Both the position numbers and the translations under genes were made by a program. A stretch of 64,000 nt of DNA from Fen-1362 sp964597035. GTDB lineage: Bacteria; Planctomycetota; Phycisphaerae; Sedimentisphaerales; Anaerobacaceae. How positions within the stretch are numbered: the stretch's first letter is position 1; every line of letters begins with the position of its first letter. The stretch lies in contig CAZQWM010000007.1 in the NCBI GenBank assembly GCA_964597035.1, positions 26,340 through 90,339 of the forward strand, written 5' to 3'. Shown in pieces: positions 32,863-41,873 of the stretch. The notes beneath the pieces are model-generated. The model did not search any database, was not told the DNA's origin, and worked only from the letters and a program-made list of their open reading frames with translations.

Positions 32863-34398
32863 ATGATGAACAGAAAAGAGCAAGGATTCATTCTGCCACT
32901 GATTGTGCTGCTTACCATCATTTTTGCCATACTCGGCATTGCGGTTCTCCGTATGGCCGAACACGAAGCAACACTCACCAGAATCGATATGGACAAAACA
33001 AGGGCCTTCTATCTGGCTGAAGCAGGCCTGGCGAAGCTGAGCGAAGCTCTGCAGGTCGCAACAGCTACAAACTCGCCCCAGGACCTGCAAGGCACCACCG
33101 AGGAAGGCAGTTATTACGTGACGATCGATACTAATGGGACTGATTCATACGCGATATCGACAGGCACCTACGGTTCGGTCCAAAAAAGCGTACGCGTAAA
33201 GCTGATTTTCCTTGCGGCTCCTTTTGAAAACGCCGTCTATGCTATGAATGAAAGCGGACTCAGCTGGGCCTTTCAGCTCAGAGGCACAGGCAATCCCGTC
33301 CGCTCAGGAAATACTGAAAAGGGTGGCAAAGACATAATCAACGGCAACATCTTTTTAAATGGCGACGCCTATTTCTACGAGGAAAGCTCAGTCAATCCGG
33401 CCCCTGCGCCAAACTTGTGGCAGCTTCAAGGCGACGTCGGGGCAACCGGCAACATTAATGTCCTTGGTAGCGCTTACATATCAGGTTCAACAGATTCTCA
33501 CGCCGAAATGCCTCCGGCCTTTGACATCAGGGATATGGACTACGCCAATAACAACACTCACAACGTGGCGCAAATTTTCCAAGACGCCGGGGTCAGTTCA
33601 GGGTATCTCCCTTCGGGTAATCCGCTGCGAAACATATTTGTGAAAAATCCGGGCGACAGGGTCGCCGAATGCGGCTCTACTTCAGGAGACGACTTCTTTC
33701 TCGAACCATCCACCGGCTTTGATGAGGGAAACGCCTGGACGGCAAAAACGCCTATCAACGTAGGTGCCAACAGGGTCTATTACATCGACGGCGACCTGTG
33801 GGTGCACAGTAAAAATTATACGTTCGGCTTTAACCTGCAGGGAACCGCTACAATTGTGGTAACAGGCAATGTCCATCTCTGCGACAATCTAAAATACGCA
33901 GATGAAACCAGTATGCTGGGCATAGTAGCCCTTGGGAAGTATGACAGTTGGGGCGAGCGCACAAGCGGAGGCAATATCTATTTCGGCGACCCGAGTTTCG
34001 GGACATTGTACTTTACTGCTGGAATGATGTTTGCTGCCAATGATTTCCTCTTCAACACCGACTCCACGAACGGTCAGCTATTGGAACCTGCAACCGGTTT
34101 TACAGTCAACGGCAGTTTTTCCGCGGCGAATCACGTTTCCATTGAGCGTGATTGGTACACGAGGACTTCTGGCTGGACGAGCACACAAAGACCGGCACGC
34201 TTCAAACCTGAGACCAACAAATGGGTTGATGCGGAGACGGGGGCGGCCTTGACTTCAACACAGATTAACACGCTCAGGCATTATCAAATGGTTGTCAACT
34301 ATGATTCGAGAGTGAGAAATGCGGAGACCCAACCACCCGGATTGCCTCGAGGCGGCACAAAGATTTTCGCCGGCTATACAGACTGGGAAGAGCTATAA
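32863..34398 (+). CDS. PilX-like pilus assembly protein, copy 2
   Basis: A 511-residue paralogue of the preceding gene, starting 17 bases after it. The N-terminal region (FILPLIVLLTIIFAILGIAVLRMAEHE, TRAFYLAEAGLAKLSE) is nearly the same; the central domain has diverged but keeps many blocks (SSVNPAPAPN, MDYANNNTHNV, GGNIYFGDPSFGT, RHYQMVVNYDSRVRNAETQPPGLPRGGT, WEEL at the end). This is a tandem duplication with substantial divergence, so the copies may have different binding surfaces. It converges with the type II secretion operon, whose last gene ends 36 bases away; no terminator is seen between them. Confidence 0.75.
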   Translation: MMNRKEQGFILPLIVLLTIIFAILGIAVLRMAEHEATLTRIDMDKTRAFYLAEAGLAKLSEALQVATATNSPQDLQGTTEEGSYYVTIDTNGTDSYAISTGTYGSVQKSVRVKLIFLAAPFENAVYAMNESGLSWAFQLRGTGNPVRSGNTEKGGKDIINGNIFLNGDAYFYEESSVNPAPAPNLWQLQGDVGATGNINVLGSAYISGSTDSHAEMPPAFDIRDMDYANNNTHNVAQIFQDAGVSSGYLPSGNPLRNIFVKNPGDRVAECGSTSGDDFFLEPSTGFDEGNAWTAKTPINVGANRVYYIDGDLWVHSKNYTFGFNLQGTATIVVTGNVHLCDNLKYADETSMLGIVALGKYDSWGERTSGGNIYFGDPSFGTLYFTAGMMFAANDFLFNTDSTNGQLLEPATGFTVNGSFSAANHVSIERDWYTRTSGWTSTQRPARFKPETNKWVDAETGAALTSTQINTLRHYQMVVNYDSRVRNAETQPPGLPRGGTKIFAGYTDWEEL

Positions 34399-34434
34399 AC
34401 GGCTCGGCAACACATCAGCAGTTCAAGCGAACCA

Positions 34435-34935
34435 TCAATAATAATACTTGAAAGTGAAGTCAACATCCCAGTTGTCAGGCATACCTTTTTGCTTTCTTAG
34501 CGTTATTTTTGTGCACTGAAGGCCGGACCAGCGAAGCTGAATCGTCGATAGAAACCTGGCGGCCTTCGTAATTTCAACATCCTCCAGCGTGACGTTGGCC
34601 GACTGACTCTTCTGTCCCTGCGACGTGATGATTATACCCGAGGACAGTCTGTAGCCGCTTGCAGGAACAGAGCAGAATTGGGCGGCCTGCTGAACGGCTG
34701 TAGCATAATCGAAGTCGGTCGACATACCCTTTTCCCGGGAGAAATCCAGCCGCTCCGGGTCAAACCCAAGCAACTCGTTAATCACCTTCTGGGCCTTGTC
34801 GTACTGGTCTCTTTCTTTGTCAAAACTGCCGCGTGTCCCGGGCAGATAAACGCCCCAGATAATCACCGGCCAAAGAATGGCAACAGCTGGGACAACTATG
34901 TAATAGAACATCGGGTTTTTGTATACGTCTTTCAT
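34435..34935 (-). CDS. GspM/PilO-like inner-membrane protein
   Basis: A 166-residue protein with one N-terminal membrane helix (MFYYIVVPAVAILWPVIIWGVY), a short coiled coil (DKERDQYDKAQKVINELLG) and a periplasmic ferredoxin-like domain, the architecture of GspM/PilO. These proteins pair with GspL/PilN to couple the cytoplasmic ATPase to the pseudopilus. Sequence alone is too divergent to be sure; the place immediately after the GspL-like gene, at the end of a C-to-M ordered operon, supports the call. Confidence 0.65.
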   Translation of the reverse strand: MKDVYKNPMFYYIVVPAVAILWPVIIWGVYLPGTRGSFDKERDQYDKAQKVINELLGFDPERLDFSREKGMSTDFDYATAVQQAAQFCSVPASGYRLSSGIIITSQGQKSQSANVTLEDVEITKAARFLSTIQLRWSGLQCTKITLRKQKGMPDNWDVDFTFKYYY

Positions 34936-34949
34936 ATACTGAATTCGGA

Positions 34950-36419
34950 TTATCCTTTTGGCTCTACCGTAACACTAAACGTGCTTCTTCCGCCGTCGGA
35001 GCTTATGCGCTGCTGAAGCACATTTAATCCCGTCTGTCTGAAAGCATCAAAAACTTTCAAGGTGCTTTCCGGGCTGGATGTGTCGCCTGAAATGGTGATG
35101 GTCTTGTCCGTGATGCTGACCGAATCGATACTGAGTCTTGTGGATGCTGCACATTTATTGAAGGCCTGAAGCACAAGCGCAAGTTTGCCGGCGACGGCCT
35201 CTTCAGCCGTCAGCGTAAGCGATTCCTTCTGTGCATCCCTGATGCGTCGCATGGCCGTAGTGAGCCGCGTGACCGCTTCTCTCGATTTGCCGGGTATGTC
35301 CTGACCGAACATAACCGAAGAATATTCCTTTGCGAATTTCTCTCGCAGCCGGGCGCGATACTTTTTGAACTGCAAGGCCTGCATAAAACCATAGAGGCCG
35401 AGGGCAAGCATAAGCACAACGGCAGCAGCACTGAAGAACCTAAGCGTCTTTTGCAGCCGCATCTTCCTGCCCTGATACGGCATAAAGTCACTGCGCCAAT
35501 TCGCGTGCTGCAGCTCGTCGAGATGCGCCATAGCCGCACCGTAGGCAACCGCAAACTCGACGGGGTCGGGGCATTCGACCAGAGTCTCGCCGGGTAATTT
35601 CACCGAACCGAATATGTCGACTCGCTCGGTTTGAATGGTAAGTTTCCGTGCGATATCGTCGCAGTCGACGGAGTTTTCGACATCGAACACCGCAAGGCAG
35701 TTAATCGGCTCAGCGTTTTGCAGCAGGGCAGTCGTCATAGACACCTGCCTGGGCAGCAACTCATTTCTGTCTTGTGCCGCGCCCAACAGAAAAGTCCGCA
35801 TCATTGCCGACGGCGTGGGCAATACGCCCTGCCACGGAGAAGAAACAAAAGCGAGAAAATACCCGCTTCGCCGCGAGAGAAAGGCAAACAATGGACGGGT
35901 ATCCAGGGGCAGAGCGATGTTCTGGCAGACAAACCTTGTCAGACAGTTCACGTCGGGTTCCACGCTGACGGGGTCGAGATTATTGGCCTGCAGCGCAACA
36001 AGCAGCTCGGTCAGCATTTGCTTTTGCACAGTGAAAACGCTGAGGTTCGAGCCGGTATCGTCGGTGGAGTCTATTTTGAAGGCGATTGCTACATCCGCTA
36101 CGTCGGTCCCCAGGGCCTCTTCGGTATCGAAACGTATCGTCTGTGTGATTTTTCTGACGTCGGAAAACTCGCTGTGAACGCTATGCTGCATAAACATGCT
36201 CGAATCAAGGGCCACCCCCATTTCAGCAAATTCGAGTTTCCTCTCGGCGCAGGCAGCAGCTATACGCCGGCAGAGCACGTCCGGGCCGGACTGTTCGCCG
36301 GCCTCAAGGGAGACACTGAAACAGCCGGTGACCTTCCTTTCACGTCCCTGGATGCCAAGGCAGACAACAGTTGCATGGTCCTTCGAAATATACATCCCCA
36401 GGAAACTGCTCGGCTGCAT
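34950..36419 (-). CDS. GspL-like (PilM-PilN type) assembly platform protein
   Basis: A 489-residue protein with an actin-like cytoplasmic domain over the first 300 residues (FLGMYISKDHATVVCLGI, EMGVALDSSMFMQH, SDVRKITQTIRFDTEEAL), one membrane helix (FFSAAAVVLMLALGLYGFMQAL, about 325-345) and a periplasmic ferredoxin-like domain (ITDKTITISGDTSSPESTLKVF). This is GspL architecture, equal to PilM joined to PilN. It would recruit the GspE ATPase to the membrane. The ATG at 36419 has AGGGG ten bases upstream; the TTG three codons earlier is less likely. Confidence 0.72.
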   Translation of the reverse strand: MQPSSFLGMYISKDHATVVCLGIQGRERKVTGCFSVSLEAGEQSGPDVLCRRIAAACAERKLEFAEMGVALDSSMFMQHSVHSEFSDVRKITQTIRFDTEEALGTDVADVAIAFKIDSTDDTGSNLSVFTVQKQMLTELLVALQANNLDPVSVEPDVNCLTRFVCQNIALPLDTRPLFAFLSRRSGYFLAFVSSPWQGVLPTPSAMMRTFLLGAAQDRNELLPRQVSMTTALLQNAEPINCLAVFDVENSVDCDDIARKLTIQTERVDIFGSVKLPGETLVECPDPVEFAVAYGAAMAHLDELQHANWRSDFMPYQGRKMRLQKTLRFFSAAAVVLMLALGLYGFMQALQFKKYRARLREKFAKEYSSVMFGQDIPGKSREAVTRLTTAMRRIRDAQKESLTLTAEEAVAGKLALVLQAFNKCAASTRLSIDSVSITDKTITISGDTSSPESTLKVFDAFRQTGLNVLQQRISSDGGRSTFSVTVEPKG

Positions 36420-36504
36420 TTTTAACAAACCCCTAATCGGTCGTTCTGATTATAATTCCAACTGAAAATTCCATCTTCACCTTCTCATTTATCCCTTGCC
36501 TGGC

Positions 36505-37851
36505 TTACCCGCTTATGACTGCAATTCGATGGATTTGTGCTCCCTGTTTGAGCACAACGATGACGCCTGAGGTCTTTGCCACACCGCTTGCGGCGGTGAC
36601 GTGGATTGTAAACGTATTGCTCGCTGTCGTAATGTAGGGCCTGCACTTTTCGATAGTATCAGAGAATCTGAAAAGCTCATTTTTTAACTCTTCGATATCC
36701 TTGAAGGGCTTTTTGCGCCTTCTCTCTATTATTTCGGCTGCGATTCTGTCTGCATCGCCCCCGAAGACAAAGGCCGCTTCCAGCACCTGCCGAGGTGCGG
36801 AGTTGATATTAACCTGGGTTGTGCCCCATAAGCTCATATACTTAAGTGCCGATTCCTGCCTGTCCTCGCTGATAACAGTCGGCTCAGCGAGCATTTCAGT
36901 ATCAATAAGTGAACTGTGCAAAAGCTTGGAAACGTCTCTGGCCTGCTTGACCAGTTGCTCCGCAGGCGTTGTCACCGTAGTTTTATATACTGTTCGCTGG
37001 CGCCTGCCGCGTCTGCGTGAGGCGGGAGCGCGAATCCGCACGGCGGTTCTCTGCCTTACCGGCTTGAACTCGACCTTGAAGGGTCTTATTAAGCTGACTG
37101 CTGCGAGCTGTTCCTTGACCGAGCTAATCTCGTAAGCATCGAGTCCCATCCACTCGCAAAAGGTTTCGAGACTTGTCTCGGCTTCACGACGGACCTTCTC
37201 ATCATCGAGCATACCCCACCCAGCGGGATATTTTGCGTTTTCGTCTTCGATTTCAATTTTCACGGTTGCAGAGCCGATTTCAAATTCGACCGACTCGGTA
37301 ACACAAGGCCAGGGCGGCCCGTAAGGGCCTGGTATCCGGAGCATATCGATAGCATTAGGACCGGCCGCGCCACCGACATTGGCTTCACCGGTAAACAACT
37401 CTTCGAGGTTTATGTCATTAATCCCTTCAAGGCCCGCCAGCCCGGAAAATGGCTCATTGGAATCAACGCCTGAGGATTCCGGCTGACTCTCGGCAATCTG
37501 CTTGGCCCATTCTTCGAGCAGCCGGCGATAATCCAGCTCGCTGAGGGCAAAAAGGTCGGAAAAATCCGGCTCATTCGGACGGGCGATAAGCTCAATGTCT
37601 TTAAGGTCCTGCAGTGTCGCCAGTGCGTATTTCATTGCCGAATCACGGGCGTAGCAGGCACTGGTGTAATCGATAATATAATTGTCTCGATGGCGCTGGG
37701 CTGCGACCCGGCTGGCTAAGTTGTAGCCCATAGCCGCGAGCACCATCAACACAACCAGCGTTACCAGAAGCACAATGCCACTGAACCGTGAGGAAGCAGA
37801 GCCGGTTCCGGCCTGCACGTTATCCTTGCGGCTGTGTTGGTATCTACTCAT
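36505..37851 (-). CDS. gspK: GspK-like minor pseudopilin
   Basis: A 448-residue pseudopilin of the GspK type. The signal is FSG|IVLLVTLVVLMVLAAMGYNLA, with no Glu at +5, as is typical for GspK. The insert-bearing globular domain follows, and near the C-terminus is the helix-hairpin-helix region QVNINSAPRQVLEAAFVF ... IIERRRKKPFKDIEELKN, a family hallmark. It overlaps gspJ by eight bases. GspK caps the pseudopilus tip with GspI and GspJ. The N-terminal leader of about 24 residues is longer than in enterobacteria. Confidence 0.82.
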   Translation of the reverse strand: MSRYQHSRKDNVQAGTGSASSRFSGIVLLVTLVVLMVLAAMGYNLASRVAAQRHRDNYIIDYTSACYARDSAMKYALATLQDLKDIELIARPNEPDFSDLFALSELDYRRLLEEWAKQIAESQPESSGVDSNEPFSGLAGLEGINDINLEELFTGEANVGGAAGPNAIDMLRIPGPYGPPWPCVTESVEFEIGSATVKIEIEDENAKYPAGWGMLDDEKVRREAETSLETFCEWMGLDAYEISSVKEQLAAVSLIRPFKVEFKPVRQRTAVRIRAPASRRRGRRQRTVYKTTVTTPAEQLVKQARDVSKLLHSSLIDTEMLAEPTVISEDRQESALKYMSLWGTTQVNINSAPRQVLEAAFVFGGDADRIAAEIIERRRKKPFKDIEELKNELFRFSDTIEKCRPYITTASNTFTIHVTAASGVAKTSGVIVVLKQGAQIHRIAVISG

Positions 37852-38626
37852 CGGTTAGCTCTTCTAATTCTTTGTCCTCCGGCTGTGAATTGAAGTCAGA
37901 ATCGCCCGACTCCGGCTTATTGACATCTGGCGGCGGAATAACAAACGCCAGCTTGCGGGTCCTGTCCACGGCAATGGTGCGAACAAACTTGTCCTCCTCG
38001 GGAACATCGAACGTGCCGTCTACTGTCTTATACGGCTGGGCAAACGATAGCGTGATTGAAACAGCGGGTGGTAATCTCTCTTCCGACCAACTATATAAGA
38101 CAACCTCGCCTCGTGGAATTTCAATTCTGAAAAAGCCGATACCCGTGCATATCGGCACAAAAAGCTCACGCTGCCAGGGCTCTTTCTGCTCATCGAGCAG
38201 CTTGTCTTCGAGGTTGATTCCGGAGTGGCTGCGATACAAAGTCAGCAGGCCCGTGTCAGGGTCGATGTTACTCTGCCAGACGATTTTTTCAAGCGTCTCC
38301 GGCTCATCCTTGGCGTTATTGATACTCCTGACAATTTCCATCTTCGCAGCCGCCAGGCCACCTATGAATTTATTCTGGATATCGATTTGAACATCCTGCC
38401 CGGAGCCAATAATCTGGTCGAGGTCCTCGGAGATTCTCTGAAAGACTTCGCGCGGAAGCCGGTTTCTCTGGAGCTTGTCAAGAACGTCTGCTGCGCCAGT
38501 CTGCGCCCGGCTGTATATGGCCAAAACGACAATCAGCACCATAGAGCCAATGGTCAAGGCCGCAAGTGTCTCAACAAGCGTAAAGCCCCGCTGACGAAAA
38601 GGCATCTTGTCGCTAATGTATTTCAT
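37844..38626 (-). CDS. gspJ: GspJ-like minor pseudopilin
   Basis: A 260-residue pseudopilin with leader MKYISDKMPFRQRG|FTLVETLAALTIGSMVLI (Gly at -1, Glu at +5). The globular region includes PREVFQRISEDLDQIIGSG, a GspJ-like segment, and ends in a Pro/Glu/Asp-rich tail. The place between GspI and GspK and the eight-base overlap with gspK support the assignment. An internal ATG at 38605 is a possible start that would leave a leader of only seven residues. Confidence 0.7.
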   Translation of the reverse strand: MKYISDKMPFRQRGFTLVETLAALTIGSMVLIVVLAIYSRAQTGAADVLDKLQRNRLPREVFQRISEDLDQIIGSGQDVQIDIQNKFIGGLAAAKMEIVRSINNAKDEPETLEKIVWQSNIDPDTGLLTLYRSHSGINLEDKLLDEQKEPWQRELFVPICTGIGFFRIEIPRGEVVLYSWSEERLPPAVSITLSFAQPYKTVDGTFDVPEEDKFVRTIAVDRTRKLAFVIPPPDVNKPESGDSDFNSQPEDKELEELTDE

Positions 38627-38691
38627 ACCGTCTTCACTTCACCAACTATGGGCCAAACAGGCCCCAAGAGGCGGCTCCCACAATTTATGGG

Positions 38692-39552
38692 TTAAAAATC
38701 AAAATCATCCGGAAACTCCTCGTCGTCCGTCAGTTCAAAATCTTCCTCATCCTCTTCCGGCTCATCCGAAAAATCCGGCTCAATATCCTGCTCATCCCCA
38801 TCCGGCTGTGAAACGTCCGTGCCCGGGCTTGTCGTGCCGGCCAATTCGGGATACTCCTGAAGGAGAATCTGCCTATCCTGCTCGCTCGGCATTCCGTCGG
38901 TTTGCAGGTAAAGGTCGAGCCAAGGCTTGAGATATGTTCCTCCGGGGCCTAACGGCATACCGTTTTGAACCCACTGCCTGATTGTCTCGACGGTAACGCC
39001 GGCATATTGGGCAGCCAGCTCCTCGGTTTCAATGATATGCTCGGCAAGCTCCTTTTCCCGCTGCTCCCTGTTCCTCATCAACTGCTCCAACTGCTCTTTA
39101 GTCAGGTCGGTAAGCCAGTGGGTAAGCTCAACGCTTTTGGTCTCATCGGCTGAGTCGGAATATTCCGCCGAGCAGATTGCCTGAATCCACATACGGGCCG
39201 TGAGCGGCTCATAGAAACTCTCGACCGTTGTATGCCAGCGGATATCCGGAAAATCTTCGCTTGTACCGTACTCGCTGGTCTCCTGCACGCTGGTGGAGCC
39301 GAGTAGCCGCTCCATATTCTCGCGCGCGACCTCAAAAGCACGCATACGCTGGGTCGAATCGGTTACCGAAACCATGCAGCGTTCCAGAATAATCCATACG
39401 CTCGCACCGATGAAGACAAGCAGCGTGACGGCAGCCATACTTTCAACAAGCGTGAAGGCCCGTCGCGCTGCGGGCCTCTCTCGGCAGGCCGGGATGAAAA
39501 TACGGCCGGAACAGCCGTGTCGCCTTGTTGTATTTTCAGAAGGGAAGCTCAT
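38692..39552 (-). CDS. gspI: GspI-like minor pseudopilin
   Basis: A 286-residue pseudopilin, long for GspI (usually about 125). The signal is ARRA|FTLVESMAAVTLLVFIGAS with Ala instead of Gly at -1, after a leader of about 32 residues. The helix continues FEVARENMERLLGSTS, as in GspI. The C-terminal third is very acidic and Gln-rich (WLTDLTKEQLEQLMRNREQ, then a run of Glu/Asp to the end). The ATG at 39552, with AAGGAG six bases upstream, is chosen over an upstream in-frame start; it overlaps gspH by 17 bases. The class is inferred partly from order. Confidence 0.65.
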   Translation of the reverse strand: MSFPSENTTRRHGCSGRIFIPACRERPAARRAFTLVESMAAVTLLVFIGASVWIILERCMVSVTDSTQRMRAFEVARENMERLLGSTSVQETSEYGTSEDFPDIRWHTTVESFYEPLTARMWIQAICSAEYSDSADETKSVELTHWLTDLTKEQLEQLMRNREQREKELAEHIIETEELAAQYAGVTVETIRQWVQNGMPLGPGGTYLKPWLDLYLQTDGMPSEQDRQILLQEYPELAGTTSPGTDVSQPDGDEQDIEPDFSDEPEEDEEDFELTDDEEFPDDFDF

Positions 39553-40138
39553 CCTGACTCCTTGGCCAGACAATTTGTGCCTCGCCCTGCTCAAGCCGAA
39601 CTATGTGGCTGAGCCGGTCGACAACAATGGACCAGGGCTGTTGTTCCTCATCGAGCAAACAGATTACGCCGCCGAACTGCCAGCCCGCCCGGCTTGCCCG
39701 AAACTTCGCCCTGTACTCGTTGGTGAAGTCACCGTCGTCGAACAAAACATAAGCAACGGTACAATTGTCGCCAAAGTCTTCCTCAGCAATTATCTCCTCT
39801 TCGAGAACCTCGGAAAGCTCCGGCGATGTGATTTCGCGAAATATGTAGCTCTGTTCCGGGATATCTATGATGATTTCGTATCTTTTATCGGACTGAGCCG
39901 CGGCAGTCGAGGCAGCTCCGAGAGCAGAGACAAGGCCACGCGCCTTGGACCTAAAAGTGTTTCGCAGAATCACACCTTTAAGATTTGTGGCTGCCAACGC
40001 CACCAGCAGCGAGACAAGGACGATTACAACCATTGACTCAGCCAGCGTAAAAGCCCGAAGATGAAAGACGGATAACGGGTGACGGATGTCTGTTCTTTGT
40101 CCTCTGTCCTCTTTGCTCTGTCTTCTGTACCCTGTCAT
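39536..40138 (-). CDS. gspH: GspH-like pseudopilin
   Basis: A 200-residue pseudopilin. The signal is HLRA|FTLAESMVVIVLVSLLVALAATN with Ala at -1. The long leader of about 30 residues contains a low-complexity stretch RRQSKEDRGQRTD, encoded by an imperfect repeat of ACAGAGGACA-type units. The globular part (RYEIIIDIPEQSYIFREI, FDDGDFTNEYRAKF) resembles GspH. The start at 40138 (GAGGA ten bases upstream, 13 bases after gspG) is preferred to ATGs at 40186 and 40234 that overlap gspG. Confidence 0.68.
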   Translation of the reverse strand: MTGYRRQSKEDRGQRTDIRHPLSVFHLRAFTLAESMVVIVLVSLLVALAATNLKGVILRNTFRSKARGLVSALGAASTAAAQSDKRYEIIIDIPEQSYIFREITSPELSEVLEEEIIAEEDFGDNCTVAYVLFDDGDFTNEYRAKFRASRAGWQFGGVICLLDEEQQPWSIVVDRLSHIVRLEQGEAQIVWPRSQDELPF

Positions 40139-40151
40139 CAGTTCAATGTCC

Positions 40152-40628
40152 TCATTCAGGGTCTGTGCTGTACAGGTCGGCGTCATAATCCTCACCACCT
40201 TCTTCACCGTCTGCCCCATAACTGATGATAACAAAGGGCTTGCCGCTATCAGGATACCTCTGGTAGAAAAAGTCGTTGTGCCAGCCGTCTCTGGGCAGAT
40301 CGGTTGTTTCGAGATAGCCGCCGGGATTCCAACCCGTCACGTCGGTAGGCTGTTCGATAATCTCATACAGACCTACGTCTTCGCTGGGGTATCGGCCGGT
40401 ATCGAGCTTGAACTGCACCACGGCGTTGTGCAGCATTTTCAAGTTTGCCTTAGTCGCAGTCTCTCGGGCCTTGTCGATTCTGCCAACAACGCTGATTGCC
40501 ACGATACCACCCAGGATGCCGATGATGACAATCACGGCCATCACTTCTATAATCGTAAATGCGCCGCGATGGCGCCTTACGGGGTGAGAAGGCAACAAGA
40601 AAAAACGGTTTTTGCTTTTTGTGTTCAT
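40152..40628 (-). CDS. gspG: Major pseudopilin GspG
   Basis: Main subunit of the type II secretion pseudopilus. The 158-residue protein has the signal HRGA|FTIIEVMAVIVIIGILGGIV (Ala at -1, Glu at +5), then the GspG-specific blocks KANLKMLHNAVVQFKLDTGRYPSEDVGL and a C-terminal YGADGEEGGEDYDADLYS that matches the calcium-binding loop of GspG. The ATG at 40628 has GGAGGT immediately upstream; seven more in-frame codons exist before it but would overlap gspF. It is the best-supported pilin of this operon. Confidence 0.9.
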   Translation of the reverse strand: MNTKSKNRFFLLPSHPVRRHRGAFTIIEVMAVIVIIGILGGIVAISVVGRIDKARETATKANLKMLHNAVVQFKLDTGRYPSEDVGLYEIIEQPTDVTGWNPGGYLETTDLPRDGWHNDFFYQRYPDSGKPFVIISYGADGEEGGEDYDADLYSTDPE

Positions 40629-40645
40629 AATTACCTCCGGTTCTG

Positions 40646-41863
40646 TCACAGTGCCATTTGGGATATTCTCAAAATCGGCAACAATATAGCCAGCGCGATA
40701 ATGCCGACTATTACCGCAATAATAACGATGATGACCGGCTCGACGGCTGCGCTTAGCCGCTCTATAACGACATCGGTTGACTCTTCGAGCGAGTCACTGA
40801 TATTTTTAAGCATTGTTTCGAGCTCGCCGCTTTTTTCGCCGACGGTGACCATGTGAGCTATTGACGGGTCGATAACGCCGCTGTCGCGAAGCGGCGTGGC
40901 GATATCGGCGCCGGCTAAGATTCTGTCGCGGGCCTGGATGACGGCTCGTTTCATCAGCGTGTTGCCGGTAACCTCGGCAACAACGTGGAGCGATTCAGCC
41001 ATACTCAAACCAGAGCCGAGAAGCGTCGAAAGCGTTGAGGCAAAACGGGCAACGACGCGCTGCCTGACAAGCGGGCCGAACAACGGCAGTGAAAGCAGGA
41101 TTTTGTCCCTCAAGAAAGCACCGCGAGCTGTTCTGAAGAATCGCTTAAAGCTCCATACGACTGCTGCGATGGCTGCGATTACAATCAGAATTCGCCAGCT
41201 TGTCATAATCGCGCTTAAATTCATCAACTGCTTTGTAATCCAGGGTAATTCCTGCCTTGCTGCTGTGAGCTGGGCACCTATCTTGGGTATTACGAAAGTG
41301 GTGAGTATGAGAACAACAATAATGGCCGCGGTAATTAGAATCGATGGATAGACCATCGCCGTAATTATCTTCGACTCCACTTTCTGGCGCTTGCCCATAA
41401 AACCGGCTATGGTGTTGAAAACAGAGCCAAGAGAGCCGGTAACCTCGCCGACGTGAACCATGCTGATATAAATTATGTCGAAATAATCCTCGTAGTCCTT
41501 CATCGCGTCCGTCAGTGATTCGCCTGTAACCACACGGTCGCGGATGTCGGTAAGGGCGCTTTTGAATCTCGAATCGGGCGCCTGCATCGTCAGTACCGCC
41601 AGTGCCTCAGTCAGCTTTATTCCTGAATTAAGCAGTGTGGCCATTTGCCTGGTAAAGTCGATGATTTGCTTCTTGCTTGTCCTTGTAAAAACCGACATCA
41701 GGGCGGACTTGCCTTCGTGGGCCGCCGTAAGCTCAGCGACCGCGGTCGGATGAATGTTGCGTATACGAAGCTGCTTGCGAGCGGCGTAGGGGCTTTCGGC
41801 GGTTATGGTGCCTTTGGCTTTTCTGCCGTCAGCATCTATTGCTGTATAGGCATATCTTGGCAT
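40646..41863 (-). CDS. gspF: Type II secretion inner-membrane platform protein GspF
   Basis: A 405-residue polytopic protein at the centre of the assembly platform. It has the short N-terminal domain (MPRYAYTAIDADGRKAKGTITAES), two GspF domains (FTRQMATLLNSGIKLTEALAV and FASTLSTLLGSGLSMAESLHV, each with the G-S-G-L/I-x-L motif) and membrane helices after each, ending in IVGIIALAILLPILRISQMAL. Length and order are normal. It follows gspE by 10 bases. Confidence 0.94.
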   Translation of the reverse strand: MPRYAYTAIDADGRKAKGTITAESPYAARKQLRIRNIHPTAVAELTAAHEGKSALMSVFTRTSKKQIIDFTRQMATLLNSGIKLTEALAVLTMQAPDSRFKSALTDIRDRVVTGESLTDAMKDYEDYFDIIYISMVHVGEVTGSLGSVFNTIAGFMGKRQKVESKIITAMVYPSILITAAIIVVLILTTFVIPKIGAQLTAARQELPWITKQLMNLSAIMTSWRILIVIAAIAAVVWSFKRFFRTARGAFLRDKILLSLPLFGPLVRQRVVARFASTLSTLLGSGLSMAESLHVVAEVTGNTLMKRAVIQARDRILAGADIATPLRDSGVIDPSIAHMVTVGEKSGELETMLKNISDSLEESTDVVIERLSAAVEPVIIVIIAVIVGIIALAILLPILRISQMAL

Positions 41864-41873
41864 AGTTATATCC

